This document shows, one piece after another, positions 17,169 through 26,544 of a stretch of 56,972 bases of DNA. Source of the stretch: Klebsiella pneumoniae (GTDB taxonomy: Bacteria > Myxococcota_A > UBA796 > SXON01); the NCBI GenBank assembly GCA_945861635.1, contig CAMAWH010000032.1, positions 1 to 56,972 on the forward strand. The letters run 5' to 3'. The notes below the pieces were generated by a model that saw nothing but the letters and a program-made list of their open reading frames with translations, did not search any database and had not been told where the DNA came from. The first letter of the stretch is position 1, and every line of letters begins with the position of its first letter. The position numbers were made by a program, and so were the translations under genes.

Positions 17169-18983
17169 CTATTCCATCCCCAGGATTCTTCCCGCAGGCG
17201 TCAGGTAGCTATCCGGGAGGTCGGCCAGACCATCCCCCGTCGTGTCCGGGAACGAGCCGCCGTACCCGATGAGCGTCTGCCATAGCTTCAACTCGTCGAT
17301 CTCCGTCGTCGATGCGTCCGCGTCGAACAGCATGTCCGTGGTGGAGGTGTAGGCATTGCCCTCCGCATCCTTCGGGGTGATGACGATGAGCGTGTAGGTG
17401 AGGCGCTCGAGGATGCCCATGAGGCTCGCCACATAGCTGTCCACAGCCACGTGATGGAGCTCCGTGGCCTCTCTGCTGCTGTCAATCGCCTCCCAGGAGC
17501 CGTCGTCCAGCAACCGCTCCACGGACTGCGCGCGGTTGAATTCGCCGCGGGCCATGTCAATGTTGCAGCGCAGGCCCGAGATCTCGATGAAGTAGTTGCA
17601 CCCATATGTTGGGGAGATGGAAGCGCTGACCTCACACACGTCCTTGAGCTCGTGACCGGTCACGTAGAAGTCCACGAGCGCGTAGCCGGGCACGTCGTCG
17701 GTGCCAAACCCAAGCGGGAGGATGCGAAATACGTCGGAGAATCCCTGGACACCCGAGGCTCCAGCCGCGATGCCGTCACGAATGACGCCCTGACTCTCAA
17801 ACGTGAAGTCGATGGGATCGGCGGGGTTCGTGGCGTTCATTTCACTGCGGAAGGCGTCGGTGATGAAGTTGCCGAGCCCCGTTTCCTCACAGCCAACCGC
17901 AGGCAGGCTGCCCCCGACGCCAAACATCGGCTCCGTGGACGTGTAGCCCAACGCGGCGAGTGGTCCTGCATCGACCTCCGCCTGATAGGCCTCGACCGCC
18001 GCGGTAATGGCCGCGTCACCGGCGATGGTGTCGTCCAACTCGTGAAGCACGTAACCCTCGACGGACCAGGTACCGTCTTCGTTTTCGAGGAGGCCAAGCT
18101 CGCCGAGGTATTGGGTGAGCGCGCCGGCTTGCACGATCGTCGTGGTGCCCACCGTGCGCGCATCGAACAGCGGCGTGTGTGAGTGTCCGCCCACGATCAC
18201 GTCGATCTCCGGGGCGGCCCTTGCGAGCAGTTCGTCGGGAGAGGTGGTCGGGTCGTCGGTGACGCCATTGTGGGTCAGCGCCACGATGATATCGACGCCT
18301 TCGGCCTCCAACTCCGCAATCGCCGCTTGCGACGCGTCGATGGCCGGGGTGAAGCTGGCGGGTACCACGGCGGGCGTGATGGCCTGCGCGGAATCGCCGA
18401 GGATGCCAAACAGGCCGATACGGATGCCGCCGATCTCCTGCACGCGGGTGGACTCGATGCGGCCACTGTTGAAGTGGGCTTCGAGCTGGTCATCGCCCCC
18501 GTCGACCACGCTGGCCACGGTGTTGCTGGCGACGATGGGGGTGACGACGCCCTTGGCATCGGCGATCGTAATCATCTGCGCGAGGACGTCCGGACCCCAG
18601 TCGAATTCATGATTTCCGAGGGTGATGGCGTCGTACTGCATCATGCCCATCATCGACAGCTCGGCCGCTTCGGTAGTGTTGAGGAGCTGAAACACGTCTC
18701 CCGCCATCCAGTCCCCCCCGTCGTAGAGGACGACGGGATTTTCGGAGGCAGCCTTGATTTGAGCGACCAGCGCCTGAATGCGCGCGAGGCCGCCGACCGT
18801 CGTGTCATCGCCCGTGGTAGCTGGCGAGTATTCGGCGTTCGGGCCGAAGCCGAGCATGTGGCTCTGCCAATCGTTCGTGTGGAGAATGGTCAGGCGGTGC
18901 GGCCCGTCATCACCCGTGGGGGGCTTCACAAGGGGCGATTCGGTGCAGGCGACGAACAGGGAAGGAAGGGCGAGAGCGAGCAT
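17169..18983 (-). CDS. 5'-nucleotidase/UshA-like lipoprotein metallophosphoesterase
   Basis: A 604-residue periplasmic-type enzyme of the 5'-nucleotidase/2',3'-cyclic phosphodiesterase family. Metal-ligand motifs are HTNDWQSHM, YDGGDW, LGNHEFDWG, an ALTHNG motif and GGHSHTP, giving a complete two-metal site. The C-terminal half (DFTFESQGVIRDGI, LPLGFGTDD) is the nucleotide-binding domain of UshA-like proteins. A very short signal peptide with lipobox VAC suggests a lipoprotein (LFVACTES). Such enzymes hydrolyse extracellular nucleotides to scavenge phosphate or nucleosides. It is convergent with the preceding lectin-like gene, with 12 bp between stops. Confidence 0.9.
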   Translation of the reverse strand: MLALALPSLFVACTESPLVKPPTGDDGPHRLTILHTNDWQSHMLGFGPNAEYSPATTGDDTTVGGLARIQALVAQIKAASENPVVLYDGGDWMAGDVFQLLNTTEAAELSMMGMMQYDAITLGNHEFDWGPDVLAQMITIADAKGVVTPIVASNTVASVVDGGDDQLEAHFNSGRIESTRVQEIGGIRIGLFGILGDSAQAITPAVVPASFTPAIDASQAAIAELEAEGVDIIVALTHNGVTDDPTTSPDELLARAAPEIDVIVGGHSHTPLFDARTVGTTTIVQAGALTQYLGELGLLENEDGTWSVEGYVLHELDDTIAGDAAITAAVEAYQAEVDAGPLAALGYTSTEPMFGVGGSLPAVGCEETGLGNFITDAFRSEMNATNPADPIDFTFESQGVIRDGIAAGASGVQGFSDVFRILPLGFGTDDVPGYALVDFYVTGHELKDVCEVSASISPTYGCNYFIEISGLRCNIDMARGEFNRAQSVERLLDDGSWEAIDSSREATELHHVAVDSYVASLMGILERLTYTLIVITPKDAEGNAYTSTTDMLFDADASTTEIDELKLWQTLIGYGGSFPDTTGDGLADLPDSYLTPAGRILGME

Positions 18984-19000
18984 GGGCGGGGGCTAACCGA

Positions 19001-20836
19001 TCAACCGCCTAAAACTCCGGCCGCCCCCGCGCTGGCATCCAAAATCCCGCGCTTCCCAAAACACACCCACTCATCGTCGGCCAGCGCGCGCAGACACCGA
19101 CGCTCCGTACCATCCATCTCTCGCTCCAAAAGCCCCCCCGAGCGCGCCGGCTCCAGGATCAGCCCCTGCTCGGCGTCCACCCACGCGCCCGGGTGCAGGC
19201 CCGTGACTTCACTCACGACGCTCTGTTTGTGGATATCGACGAAGAGCAGCGAGCAGTGGTCTCCGTCAGGAAGGCGCACGGCCGCGTACTGTCCGCCGGT
19301 AATGCCCCACATCCGGTCGGGCGTGGCGCCGAACTGCAATACGTCGCGCGCCTCACAGGGTCGGTTCTCCCGCACGGACACCGCCAGATCGTAGTGCGCA
19401 AGGATATTCTCCGCGTCCAACGCAAGCAGATCGGGACGACGATTCACAAAAGACAACATCCGCGTCGGCACGTCCGCGCTCGGCAGCGGGTCCGGTACAG
19501 CGTCGCGACCGCTCACGGGATCCAGAATCTTGATCGCGCCCCGCGGCGTGATGAGTCCCAGCCAGGTGCCGCCGTGGGAGAGCGCGAGGCCGGCCGGCCA
19601 CGTCAACTCGAACGCCTTGTTGTGGCTGATGTCCCACCAGCGCGTATTGCCCGTTGAAAGGTGCGCAACGACCACGCTGCCGCCGACTGCCACCGCCCGC
19701 GGATTCGCCGTGGCCGGTCCGCCATCGAACACCATCGCCCCCGTCCGCACCTCATAGACCTGAACCCCCGCTCGATCGGGCACGACAATCATCGTGCGAC
19801 CGTCACGGTCTACGTGTGCCTCACGCACGTGGCTCCCGACGGGGATCTCGCGAACGCGCCGGTTGCCGCTCCAGACGGCCACTTTGTCGCCGTGGACGGC
19901 AAGGCGCGTGTCGGCAAAACCGCCCACCGCAGTGACCGGGCCCGCGCTCCCCGTGCCGCCGCCGTGAAACAAGCCGTCCTTTCCGCCAACACGGATGCCT
20001 TCCTGACCCCACCAGGACGCGCCGCTGGGGTCCGGGGCGCCATGCTTGATCGACTCGACGGCGGTCAGGTCCGGCATCGAAAAGACGTGGACGGAGCGGG
20101 TAGAAACGGCGCCGATCTGGATTCCGTCGGGACGCTGGACGACCTGCAGGATGCCGGAACCGCCGCGCGTTGCGAAGCTGGCGATCAGCCGCCCGTCGAC
20201 GACGCGCAGGAGTGCAATCCCGCTCTGTCCGCCGGCGATGACGAGCGTGCCGTCGAGCGAGAACGTCGCCCGCTCTGCCGCGACCTGCAGCTTGTCCATC
20301 GGCAGGCCTTGATGCGAGGACAGGTCCACGAGCCGCGGCTGCCCGGCGTCGTCGAGGCAGAGCACCCGGGACCCGCGCGCGTCGAACTCGACCGTGAACC
20401 CGCCGAACCCTTGCCACGCAACCTCGCGTTCTCCCCGCGTGATGTCCCAGATGCGCAGCAGGCCGTCGACCGCCACCGTCGCCACGCGCGCGCCTTCCGG
20501 CGAGATGCTGACGCCGCGCATGGCGCGCACGCGACCCCGCGCGCCATCGCGAATCTCCTGAAATACCGGCGTACCGTTTTCCGTGCGGTAGACGCCGATC
20601 GTTCCGTCATCATCGCCCACGGCAACCAGAGTGCCGCCGCGGATCACACCGATGGCGCCCGTCACGCCGACGCCCGGCTGGAAGATGAGCCCGGGCGCTG
20701 CTTCACCCTGCCTTTTTACCGCGACGACGCCATTCGCGTCGGCCGTCGCGAGCACCCCACTCCACGGGTCGTAGGACGCAGCCGTAACTGCGGCGTCGTG
20801 CACGTTGGGGCAGAACTGATCGGCGAGTGAGGCCAT
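19001..20836 (-). CDS. WD40-like beta-propeller protein
   Basis: A 611-residue protein made of repeated blade-like units, for example GARVATVAVDGLLRIWDITRGE and TRWWDISHNKAFEL, with other WD/WR-ending strands. The start is placed at ATG 20836 (MASLADQF) because the upstream 21 codons run into the divergent hydrolase gene. There is no signal peptide or membrane segment, so it is probably a cytosolic scaffold. The last part includes a short Cys motif (RRCLRALADDEWVCFGKRG), which often ends WD40 proteins of this type in myxobacteria. Partners are unknown. Confidence 0.75.
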   Translation of the reverse strand: MASLADQFCPNVHDAAVTAASYDPWSGVLATADANGVVAVKRQGEAAPGLIFQPGVGVTGAIGVIRGGTLVAVGDDDGTIGVYRTENGTPVFQEIRDGARGRVRAMRGVSISPEGARVATVAVDGLLRIWDITRGEREVAWQGFGGFTVEFDARGSRVLCLDDAGQPRLVDLSSHQGLPMDKLQVAAERATFSLDGTLVIAGGQSGIALLRVVDGRLIASFATRGGSGILQVVQRPDGIQIGAVSTRSVHVFSMPDLTAVESIKHGAPDPSGASWWGQEGIRVGGKDGLFHGGGTGSAGPVTAVGGFADTRLAVHGDKVAVWSGNRRVREIPVGSHVREAHVDRDGRTMIVVPDRAGVQVYEVRTGAMVFDGGPATANPRAVAVGGSVVVAHLSTGNTRWWDISHNKAFELTWPAGLALSHGGTWLGLITPRGAIKILDPVSGRDAVPDPLPSADVPTRMLSFVNRRPDLLALDAENILAHYDLAVSVRENRPCEARDVLQFGATPDRMWGITGGQYAAVRLPDGDHCSLLFVDIHKQSVVSEVTGLHPGAWVDAEQGLILEPARSGGLLEREMDGTERRCLRALADDEWVCFGKRGILDASAGAAGVLGG

Positions 20837-20878
20837 CGCCCGCGAGCCTATCGCGCCAACCGCGATACGGCCCCGCCG

Positions 20879-21598
20879 ATGCGGTTCTTCCTCGTACATG
20901 GCGTGCCGTCATCGGGCGCGTTGTGGTCGGGCGTTCGGCGCTTTGTTCCTGGGGAGAGCGTGGCCCCGGACCTTCCCGGTTTTGGCGGGTCTGCGGACGT
21001 GTTTGTGGGGGGAGGGAACCGCTCCGGGATTTTCGAGGCGCATGTGGCGTGGTTGGAGCGTCGGGTGGAGGTCGGGGATCACCTCGTGGGTCACGATTAC
21101 GGCGGGTTGCTGGCCGCGGTCGTCGCAAGTCGGAAACGGGTGGCTTCCCTTACGCTGATTTCGACCGGGCTCGGACCGGGCTGGTGGCCGGCAAAACTTG
21201 CTGCCCTTCCCGTTGCCGAGCGGATTTGCTACCGGACGTTCGGCGGGCGGCGTTGGCTATCGCGAGGCGTCGCGACGGAAGTGGGTAGGGAATTCGTCGT
21301 GACCCACGAGCAGTGGCTCGAAACCAGAATGTCTATCCGCATGCGCGATGTTGCACGGGGGATGCCGTGGAGTGGTGACGAGGTACGGCGCCGGTTGGTG
21401 GCGGGTTGCGTGCCGATTCGCTGCGTGTGGGCTCGCGATGACCGCGCGTTTCCGCCATGGATGGGGCGGCGCCTCGCGCATTCGCTCGGGGCTTCCTTTT
21501 CCACCGCGCCCGGCGGCCACTACGGCGTCGTCGATTACCCGGAGGCGTGGGCCGCTGCGCTCATGCCGTCCGCCGAAATACCGGCTTTGTCGAACTGA
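20879..21598 (+). CDS. alpha/beta hydrolase with Asp nucleophile
   Basis: A 239-residue alpha/beta-hydrolase. It begins MRFFLVHGVP (oxyanion HG), contains APDLPGFGGS and the nucleophile elbow GHDYGG, where Asp replaces the usual Ser as in haloalkane dehalogenases and epoxide hydrolases. The base His is in PGGHYGVV and the acid Asp in WARDDRAFP. The cap region is short. It may act on epoxides, halides or small esters. Its 3' end overlaps the 3' end of the convergent tatC by 38 bp, and its start is 43 bp from the divergent WD40-like gene. Confidence 0.75.
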   Translation: MRFFLVHGVPSSGALWSGVRRFVPGESVAPDLPGFGGSADVFVGGGNRSGIFEAHVAWLERRVEVGDHLVGHDYGGLLAAVVASRKRVASLTLISTGLGPGWWPAKLAALPVAERICYRTFGGRRWLSRGVATEVGREFVVTHEQWLETRMSIRMRDVARGMPWSGDEVRRRLVAGCVPIRCVWARDDRAFPPWMGRRLAHSLGASFSTAPGGHYGVVDYPEAWAAALMPSAEIPALSN

Positions 21599-22388
21599 AA
21601 TACGACACGATGATGCCGACGCCGTACAGCCCGACCAGTGGAATCGCCATCATCATCTGGGAAAGGACATCGGGCGGCGTCAGGATGGCGGCAATCACGA
21701 AGATGATGACGATCGAGTAGCGGAAGCCCTTGATCAGGTCGCGATGGTTCACCAACCCGATGCGCGACATGAACCAGATGACGACCGGCAGTTGGAACGA
21801 GGCGCCGAACGCGACAAGCAGCGTGGTGGCAAACGTCAGGTACGCGTCGATGGAGAGCACGGCCATCACGCCTTCTCCGTTCATCTTGAGGAACACCGGA
21901 AAGCCGAAATGAAAGACGACGAAGTATGCAAAGGCGGCGCCGCCCGCGAACAGCGACGTCGAAGCGACGACAAGCGGTGTGACGTGGCGCTTCTCGGTGT
22001 CATAGAGCCCCGGCGCCACGAACCGCCAGATTTGCCAGAAGATGACCGGCGATGCGATGAACAACGCGGTGAAGATCGCAACCTTGAGCTGGACGAACAC
22101 GCCTTCCGTGGCCGTCGTGACCGCCAGCGTTCCGTGCTCTGTATTCGCCAGCGCCGCGTTCATCGGGGCACACAACACTGCGAAAATCTTCGTCGCCGAG
22201 GCCAGACCGATGACGCAGCCGACGGCCAGTGCGTACAGGCAAACGATCACGCGCTTCCGCAACTCCCGCAGGTGATCCATCAGCGACATGCGGTAGTCGT
22301 CCGGGGAAAAGGCCGCGTCGGTGGCCTGAGGGGGCGTCAGGCCAGGCAACGACGGACGCGCGCGGGGAGGGGGTTTCGTCGGGGGCAT
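21561..22388 (-). CDS. tatC: Sec-independent protein translocase TatC
   Basis: A 275-residue polytopic membrane protein. It has the conserved MSLMDHLRELRKRV cytosolic motif, six predicted transmembrane segments, the FAYFVVFHFGFPVFL segment, and the conserved Phe/Glu-containing cytosolic loop region. TatC is the receptor that binds twin-arginine signal peptides with TatB. Its ATG overlaps the tatB stop (TGATG), giving a coupled tatB-tatC operon. The N-terminus has a Pro-rich 35-residue tail ahead of the DHLRELR motif. No tatA-like third gene is seen here, so a TatA-like subunit would have to be encoded elsewhere. Confidence 0.95.
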   Translation of the reverse strand: MPPTKPPPRARPSLPGLTPPQATDAAFSPDDYRMSLMDHLRELRKRVIVCLYALAVGCVIGLASATKIFAVLCAPMNAALANTEHGTLAVTTATEGVFVQLKVAIFTALFIASPVIFWQIWRFVAPGLYDTEKRHVTPLVVASTSLFAGGAAFAYFVVFHFGFPVFLKMNGEGVMAVLSIDAYLTFATTLLVAFGASFQLPVVIWFMSRIGLVNHRDLIKGFRYSIVIIFVIAAILTPPDVLSQMMMAIPLVGLYGVGIIVSYFSSTKPVFRRTA

Positions 22389-22720
22389 CAGTCGGCGGCC
22401 GGGTCGGGGGCGGGGGCCGCTACGGGAGGCTCGTCGGCCGCGACGGGTGCTTCGGGGGGCAGCGCTTCGGGGGCCGGTGCTTCCTCCTTCCGGCGCCGTT
22501 CGATTTCCTCCTGGCGCTGTTTCAACTCGTCCCGTCGTCGATCGGACTCGACGCGCGCCACCTCGGCGTTGAAAGTGCGTCGTAAGTCGTCACTTGCTCG
22601 GCGGAACTTTCCGTAGTAGCGGCCGGTGAACGACATCAGCTCCGGGATGTGGTCCGGCCCAACGAACACGAGGATCAGGATGGCGATGAAGAGCATCTCG
22701 CCGAAACCGATGTCGAACAC
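22388..22720 (-). CDS. tatB: Sec-independent protein translocase TatB (TatA/B family)
   Basis: A 110-residue TatA/B family protein: one N-terminal transmembrane helix (FDIGFGEMLFIAILILVFVGPDHIPEL), an amphipathic helix (FTGRYYGKFRRASDD), a charged linker rich in Arg/Glu/Lys, and an Ala/Pro tail. The Glu in the membrane helix (FGEML) is typical of TatB, as is the longer C-terminal part, while TatA is usually about 90 residues. It is the first gene of the tatBC operon. Confidence 0.85.
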   Translation of the reverse strand: MFDIGFGEMLFIAILILVFVGPDHIPELMSFTGRYYGKFRRASDDLRRTFNAEVARVESDRRRDELKQRQEEIERRRKEEAPAPEALPPEAPVAADEPPVAAPAPDPAAD

Positions 22721-22826
22721 GGACGCGCCTCGCGCGCCCCCTTTAGCGCGTGGAAGGTGGGGACGCGCCCCGGGCGCGGCTATGCTGGCGCTCGATGTCG
22801 CTCAACTTCCCGCTACGGACCCGCTG

Positions 22827-23663
22827 ATGTGCAGGCTGTTCGGGTTTCGGTCGGCTGTGGTTTCGCGGGCGCATCGCTCGTTGATCGCGGCGAACAACGC
22901 GCTCGCGGAGCAGGCGCGCGCGCATCCGCACGGCTGGGGCATCGGCTACTTCCACCACGGTGACGCCTACGTGCTGAAGTCCGAGCAGGCGGCGGCGGAG
23001 TCCGAGACGTTTCGCCGCGCTGCCGATCAGGTCGCGTCGAACGCGCTCATTGCCCACGTTCGCCGCGCAACCGTCGGAGATGTCACGCCCCTGAACGTGC
23101 ACCCGTTCCGTCATGCGCGCTGGGTGTTTGCTCACAACGGCACGCTTTTTGGATTCGACAACCTTCGCGCACGGATGATGGCGGAAATCCCATCGAGCAT
23201 GGCGCGGTGCATCCTCGGCACAACCGACACCGAGGTGTTGTTTCACTTCCTGCTGGCGTACATGAAGCGCGCCGGCATCGATGACGAGGGACTTTCCGCG
23301 GTCGATGCCGTGCAGTTGGCCGATGTGCTGCACGTTGCCGTGGCCCGGGTGGCCGAGTTGGCAAGGGCGGTCGGCGCAGACGCGCCCATCATGAATTTCA
23401 TCTTGACGAACGGACGCGTGTTCGTTGGGAATCGGCGCGGACGCGAATTATTTTTCGCTACCCAAAAGGTGATCTGCCGCGATTCGCTGACGTGTCAGGA
23501 GCCGCAGAAACCCTGCCTTCTCAACGTTCGTCCGCACGAGCGCGTGAACCATCTCATCGTGGCAAGTGAGCGAATCGGGGACGAAGACATCTGGGAAGAA
23601 GTGCCAGAAGGATGCATGGCGGTATTGTCGGAAGATTTTCGGCTGCAAATTCGGGCGGCGTAG
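22827..23663 (+). CDS. class II glutamine amidotransferase
   Basis: A 278-residue protein whose Met-Cys start (MCRLFGFRS) gives the N-terminal catalytic Cys of class II (Ntn) glutamine amidotransferases. The open frame from 22626 is longer but the Cys must be residue 2. Further motifs are PHGWGIGYF, HVRRATVG and FAHNGTLFGF, where the Asn-Gly pair forms the oxyanion hole and the Arg binds glutamine. It resembles the YafJ/EgtC-type family, which lacks a synthetase domain. The ammonia acceptor is unknown. It is convergent with the MopE-like lipoprotein, with 7 bp between stops. Confidence 0.9.
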   Translation: MCRLFGFRSAVVSRAHRSLIAANNALAEQARAHPHGWGIGYFHHGDAYVLKSEQAAAESETFRRAADQVASNALIAHVRRATVGDVTPLNVHPFRHARWVFAHNGTLFGFDNLRARMMAEIPSSMARCILGTTDTEVLFHFLLAYMKRAGIDDEGLSAVDAVQLADVLHVAVARVAELARAVGADAPIMNFILTNGRVFVGNRRGRELFFATQKVICRDSLTCQEPQKPCLLNVRPHERVNHLIVASERIGDEDIWEEVPEGCMAVLSEDFRLQIRAA

Positions 23664-23670
23664 GCGCCAG

Positions 23671-25245
23671 TCAATAGCCCTGCCAGTACGCCCAACTCAC
23701 ATCATCCCCGCCTCGCGCGGCGACGATGATCATGTCGCTACGGGTGACGTACACATCGATATCATCGACGGTGGGCAATCCCGTGTCCAGTACCACGGAG
23801 GTGAAGCCGGTGGTCACGTCTCCCCAAAACAAGCGAGCCGTGGACGTGCCGTTGGTGACCGCGATGGCCATGCGCCCCATGCTGTCGATGTCCGCGTCCA
23901 ATTGCTGCGCGTCGGAAAGCGGTTCTGACTCGGACTCCCCGTCCAATTCGACGTACAACCCCTCACTTCCCTGCGCCGCTACAAACCAGGTGTGCGTTTC
24001 CCGGGTGGCGGATTCCATGTCGACCACGTTCCACCCGGAGAGAGAGGATGTCGTCGTAAGGGAGTCGGCAACCGTCCAGCGCATGAGCGTGGAGTCTGCC
24101 AGCTTCGACGCCATGGCAACGCCGAGGTCGGGCCTCACCAGACACGCCTCACTGTTGGCCGAGCCGACATCATCCGCATCGAGCGCCGCGTTGCGGTAGA
24201 ACGACGACGGCTGCCCGTGCATCCAGTCGAGGCGTCCGCCGCCGGAATCGCAGCCGATGATGTGGAGACTGCCGTCGTCATCCTCAGAGATCTCGACGTC
24301 ATCCATCGTCTGGGTCGTCACCTCTCCCCAACCCGTCCCGTAGTAGTCATCGTCCGCGACCGCGTACGCATCCCCAATAAGGTACCGCGTATCCCCACTG
24401 TGGACACCGTACCCCCACACCCAGAACTCATCGTTCGCCCAGAAGTCGAGGCCGTTGTCGAATGTGTAGATCGCGGTGTCCCAGTACCAACTGCCCGTGA
24501 TGTCCACGCCGGCCGTCACGTCCGCCTCCTCGATCTCATGGTAGATGCCACCCGTCGTCGTGATCGTGGATGTGCTTGGGTCCAGGTAGGTGTCAGCGAT
24601 GAACGTGATGATCACGTACCCGTTGCTCGCCGCGATTCGTGGGCCCTGTACGCCTACCCCCGAGTAGGTATCGAGCGCACGGAACCGCGCGCCGTCGACG
24701 GCGCCGTCACAATCCCCGTCGATCAGGTCATCGAGGGTTTCGACGCCGCCGGTCCAGATGGTCGGATCGGTGTCGTCACAATCCAAGCCGCCGTTGGAGG
24801 GGTGTTCTTCTCCATCCTCGTCCTGATCGTAGTCGTCATTGCCCGCGCAATCGCTATCGATACCGTCGTACCACGTGTCGGGAGCGCCGCCGTACGTCGC
24901 GGGGTTCTCGTCATCACAATCGTCCCCCGCCCACGCTGCGGCGTCGTGGCCATCCTGGTCCTTGTCGAAGTCACTCCCGCCGGAGCAATCACTATCAACG
25001 CCGTCGTACCACGTCTCCTCTGCACCGCGGTTGATGGCAGGGTCGGTATCATCGCAATCGTGGCGGACGTCGTAGCCGTCGTGGTCTTCGTCCGGCAGGC
25101 CGGTATCCGCGTCGGCATCTGCGTCGGTGTCCGCGTCGGTATCCGCGTCCGAAGCGCTATCTCCGGCGGTGCCCGACGAAGGATCCTTTACGGCGTTGGT
25201 GTCGTCGAAATGCTGGCTGCAGGCGGCAAGGAGAGTGAGAAGCAC
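23671..25245 (-). CDS. lipoprotein with MopE-type repeats
   Basis: A 524-residue lipoprotein. The best start is GTG 25245, which opens VLLTLLAACS with lipobox LAAC; the longer frame to 25431 is not coding-like. A DADTDADTDADADADTG linker follows, then four MopE-type repeats (DGYDVRHDCDD, TWYDGVDSDCSGGSDFD, TWYDGIDSDCAG, and so on), then a beta-rich domain that may be a propeller (from about residue 190). The signal peptide is very short, as in other lipoproteins here. Function unknown; surface metal binding is suggested by the repeats. Confidence 0.8.
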   Translation of the reverse strand: MLLTLLAACSQHFDDTNAVKDPSSGTAGDSASDADTDADTDADADADTGLPDEDHDGYDVRHDCDDTDPAINRGAEETWYDGVDSDCSGGSDFDKDQDGHDAAAWAGDDCDDENPATYGGAPDTWYDGIDSDCAGNDDYDQDEDGEEHPSNGGLDCDDTDPTIWTGGVETLDDLIDGDCDGAVDGARFRALDTYSGVGVQGPRIAASNGYVIITFIADTYLDPSTSTITTTGGIYHEIEEADVTAGVDITGSWYWDTAIYTFDNGLDFWANDEFWVWGYGVHSGDTRYLIGDAYAVADDDYYGTGWGEVTTQTMDDVEISEDDDGSLHIIGCDSGGGRLDWMHGQPSSFYRNAALDADDVGSANSEACLVRPDLGVAMASKLADSTLMRWTVADSLTTTSSLSGWNVVDMESATRETHTWFVAAQGSEGLYVELDGESESEPLSDAQQLDADIDSMGRMAIAVTNGTSTARLFWGDVTTGFTSVVLDTGLPTVDDIDVYVTRSDMIIVAARGGDDVSWAYWQGY

Positions 25246-25426
25246 GCGCCAACTATATCCGCGGGCGGGCGAGGTTGCACCGCCAGAGTGGTGGCGCGTG
25301 CGACGACGCGCCAGGGTCGGGCAGAGGCCGGCTGGCTGAATCGCGCGGGTTGCGTGCCCTTCGGTCGGCCCCGGTTGTATGTCGATGCTCTCGGCGTCGC
25401 AGGCCGCCTCGGCGGCGATCGTCTCG

Positions 25427-25546
25427 GACACCTCCGCGTCCGGAGCGTCGCATCGCTCGCGACGGCGACACCTCCGCGTCCGGAGCGTCGAATCGCTCGC
25501 TACGGCGACACCTCCGCTTCGGGAGCGTCGAATCGCTCGCTACGGC
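25427..25546. repeat. three tandem copies of a 40-bp repeat
   Basis: Copies begin at 25427, 25467 and 25507. Each contains GACACCTCCG...GGAGCGTCG.ATCGCTCGC and differs by a few bases. The period is not a multiple of three, so the array would shift a reading frame. It lies in the decayed 3' part of the HNH/DUF222 pseudogene. Confidence 0.9.
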
Positions 25547-25599
25547 AGCCCGACGCGACGCGATGTCGCGTTGGTGGCCGCATGGGTGCCCAAGTTGGC

Positions 25600-25984
25600 A
25601 CAAACGCGACGTCCTGTCGCGTTGCGGCGGTAGGCGCCGTCGCCGTCGCCGCCGACGCAACGCAATGCACGCCGGGAGCGCGCCATCGTCGATCTCCTCG
25701 CGCCCGAGATCGCTGCGAGCGCGCAGGATTGAGAGCGCCTGGCAGAGAACCTCGGCGTCCGCGGCCTCCATCTCAAAGGAGATGCGCGCGCGAGGGGCGC
25801 AACTCGGGGTCCGGATCGCCAATGGGTGCCGGATCCCCGACCCGGGCGGCGGCAACCTCTCGCTCGATCACGCGAGCGGACATCGTTTTTGCGCGCTCCG
25901 TCCACGAAGAGTCTGTTTCCGCTGTCGCGACGCGCACCACTTCCCTTGCTTTCGTCCAATCCACTCCGCCGGCGGCGACTCAGG
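25600..25984 (-). pseudogene. decayed DUF222/HNH-endonuclease-like gene
   Basis: The minus strand encodes, near 25,965, VDWTKAREVVRVATAETDSS and then TMSARVIEREVAAARVGDP, which match the DUF222 domain that would follow the fragment at 1-301. Around 25,830 the frame must shift to continue as RISFEMEAADAEVLCQALSI and ARSDLGREEIDDGAL, a typical continuation. Downstream the sequence becomes Arg-rich without an HNH motif and runs into 40-bp tandem repeats. No start codon or complete frame remains, so this is a truncated and frameshifted paralogue. Its sense is opposite to any plus-strand frame in the region. Confidence 0.65.
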
Positions 25985-26173
25985 AAGGCGAGATTTGATC
26001 AGCCGGCAAGTACGCCGAGCCCACAGCCGCTATCGTCGGTTGAGCACGGACTACGGATCCCGGCCGGACGTATCCGAGGCGTGGTTCTACATCGGAATGT
26101 CGAACCGGATGCTCCGCCGACCCACGCCCAGCCGGGAGGCCGCGCCTTCCAGCCGCCTCGAAGCCGCCTGCCG

Positions 26174-26386
26174 CTACACGACGTCCCAGCGCTGGACGCT
26201 GACCGTCACCGCATCGTCGAAAATTCCACCGCCGAAGTTGCCATCTGTCGTGCCGACGATGCGCACGTTCAGGCCTTCCGTCCGTGGCGGAAATTCCACG
26301 CCCGACAGGGTATACTCCTTTCCCGTCGTGAGATCCTTTACGCTCCACTGGCCCGCCACTTTGGTCAACTTTCCGGTCACGGTCAC
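26174..26386 (-). CDS. small hypothetical protein
   Basis: A minus-strand frame of about 71 residues from GTG 26386 reads as a small beta-rich domain: VTVTGKLTKVAGQWSVKD, then YTLSGVEFPPRTEGLNVRIV, TTDGNFGGGIFDDA and WDVV at the end. The composition differs clearly from the Arg/Pro-rich shadow around it. No ATG fits, so the start is uncertain and it may be the tail of a degraded longer gene whose frame is open to 26758. Function unknown. Confidence 0.45.
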   Translation of the reverse strand: MTVTGKLTKVAGQWSVKDLTTGKEYTLSGVEFPPRTEGLNVRIVGTTDGNFGGGIFDDAVTVSVQRWDVV

Positions 26387-26544
26387 GGTCGAACTCCCTG
26401 GAGCGTTCGGTGCAGAGTAATCCCGACCGCCGCCGCGCGGACGGGTGTAACGTCGTGGCCGGGGCAAGTGGATGTCGCGCACGCGCGGCTCGCGGATTCT
26501 TCCTCGCGGCGGCAACCGGCCTGAGCGTCGGAAGCGCGTGATCG

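Noticed and set aside
25427..25546. CRISPR-like repeat
   Set aside because: Only three tandem copies with no spacers between them and no cas genes.
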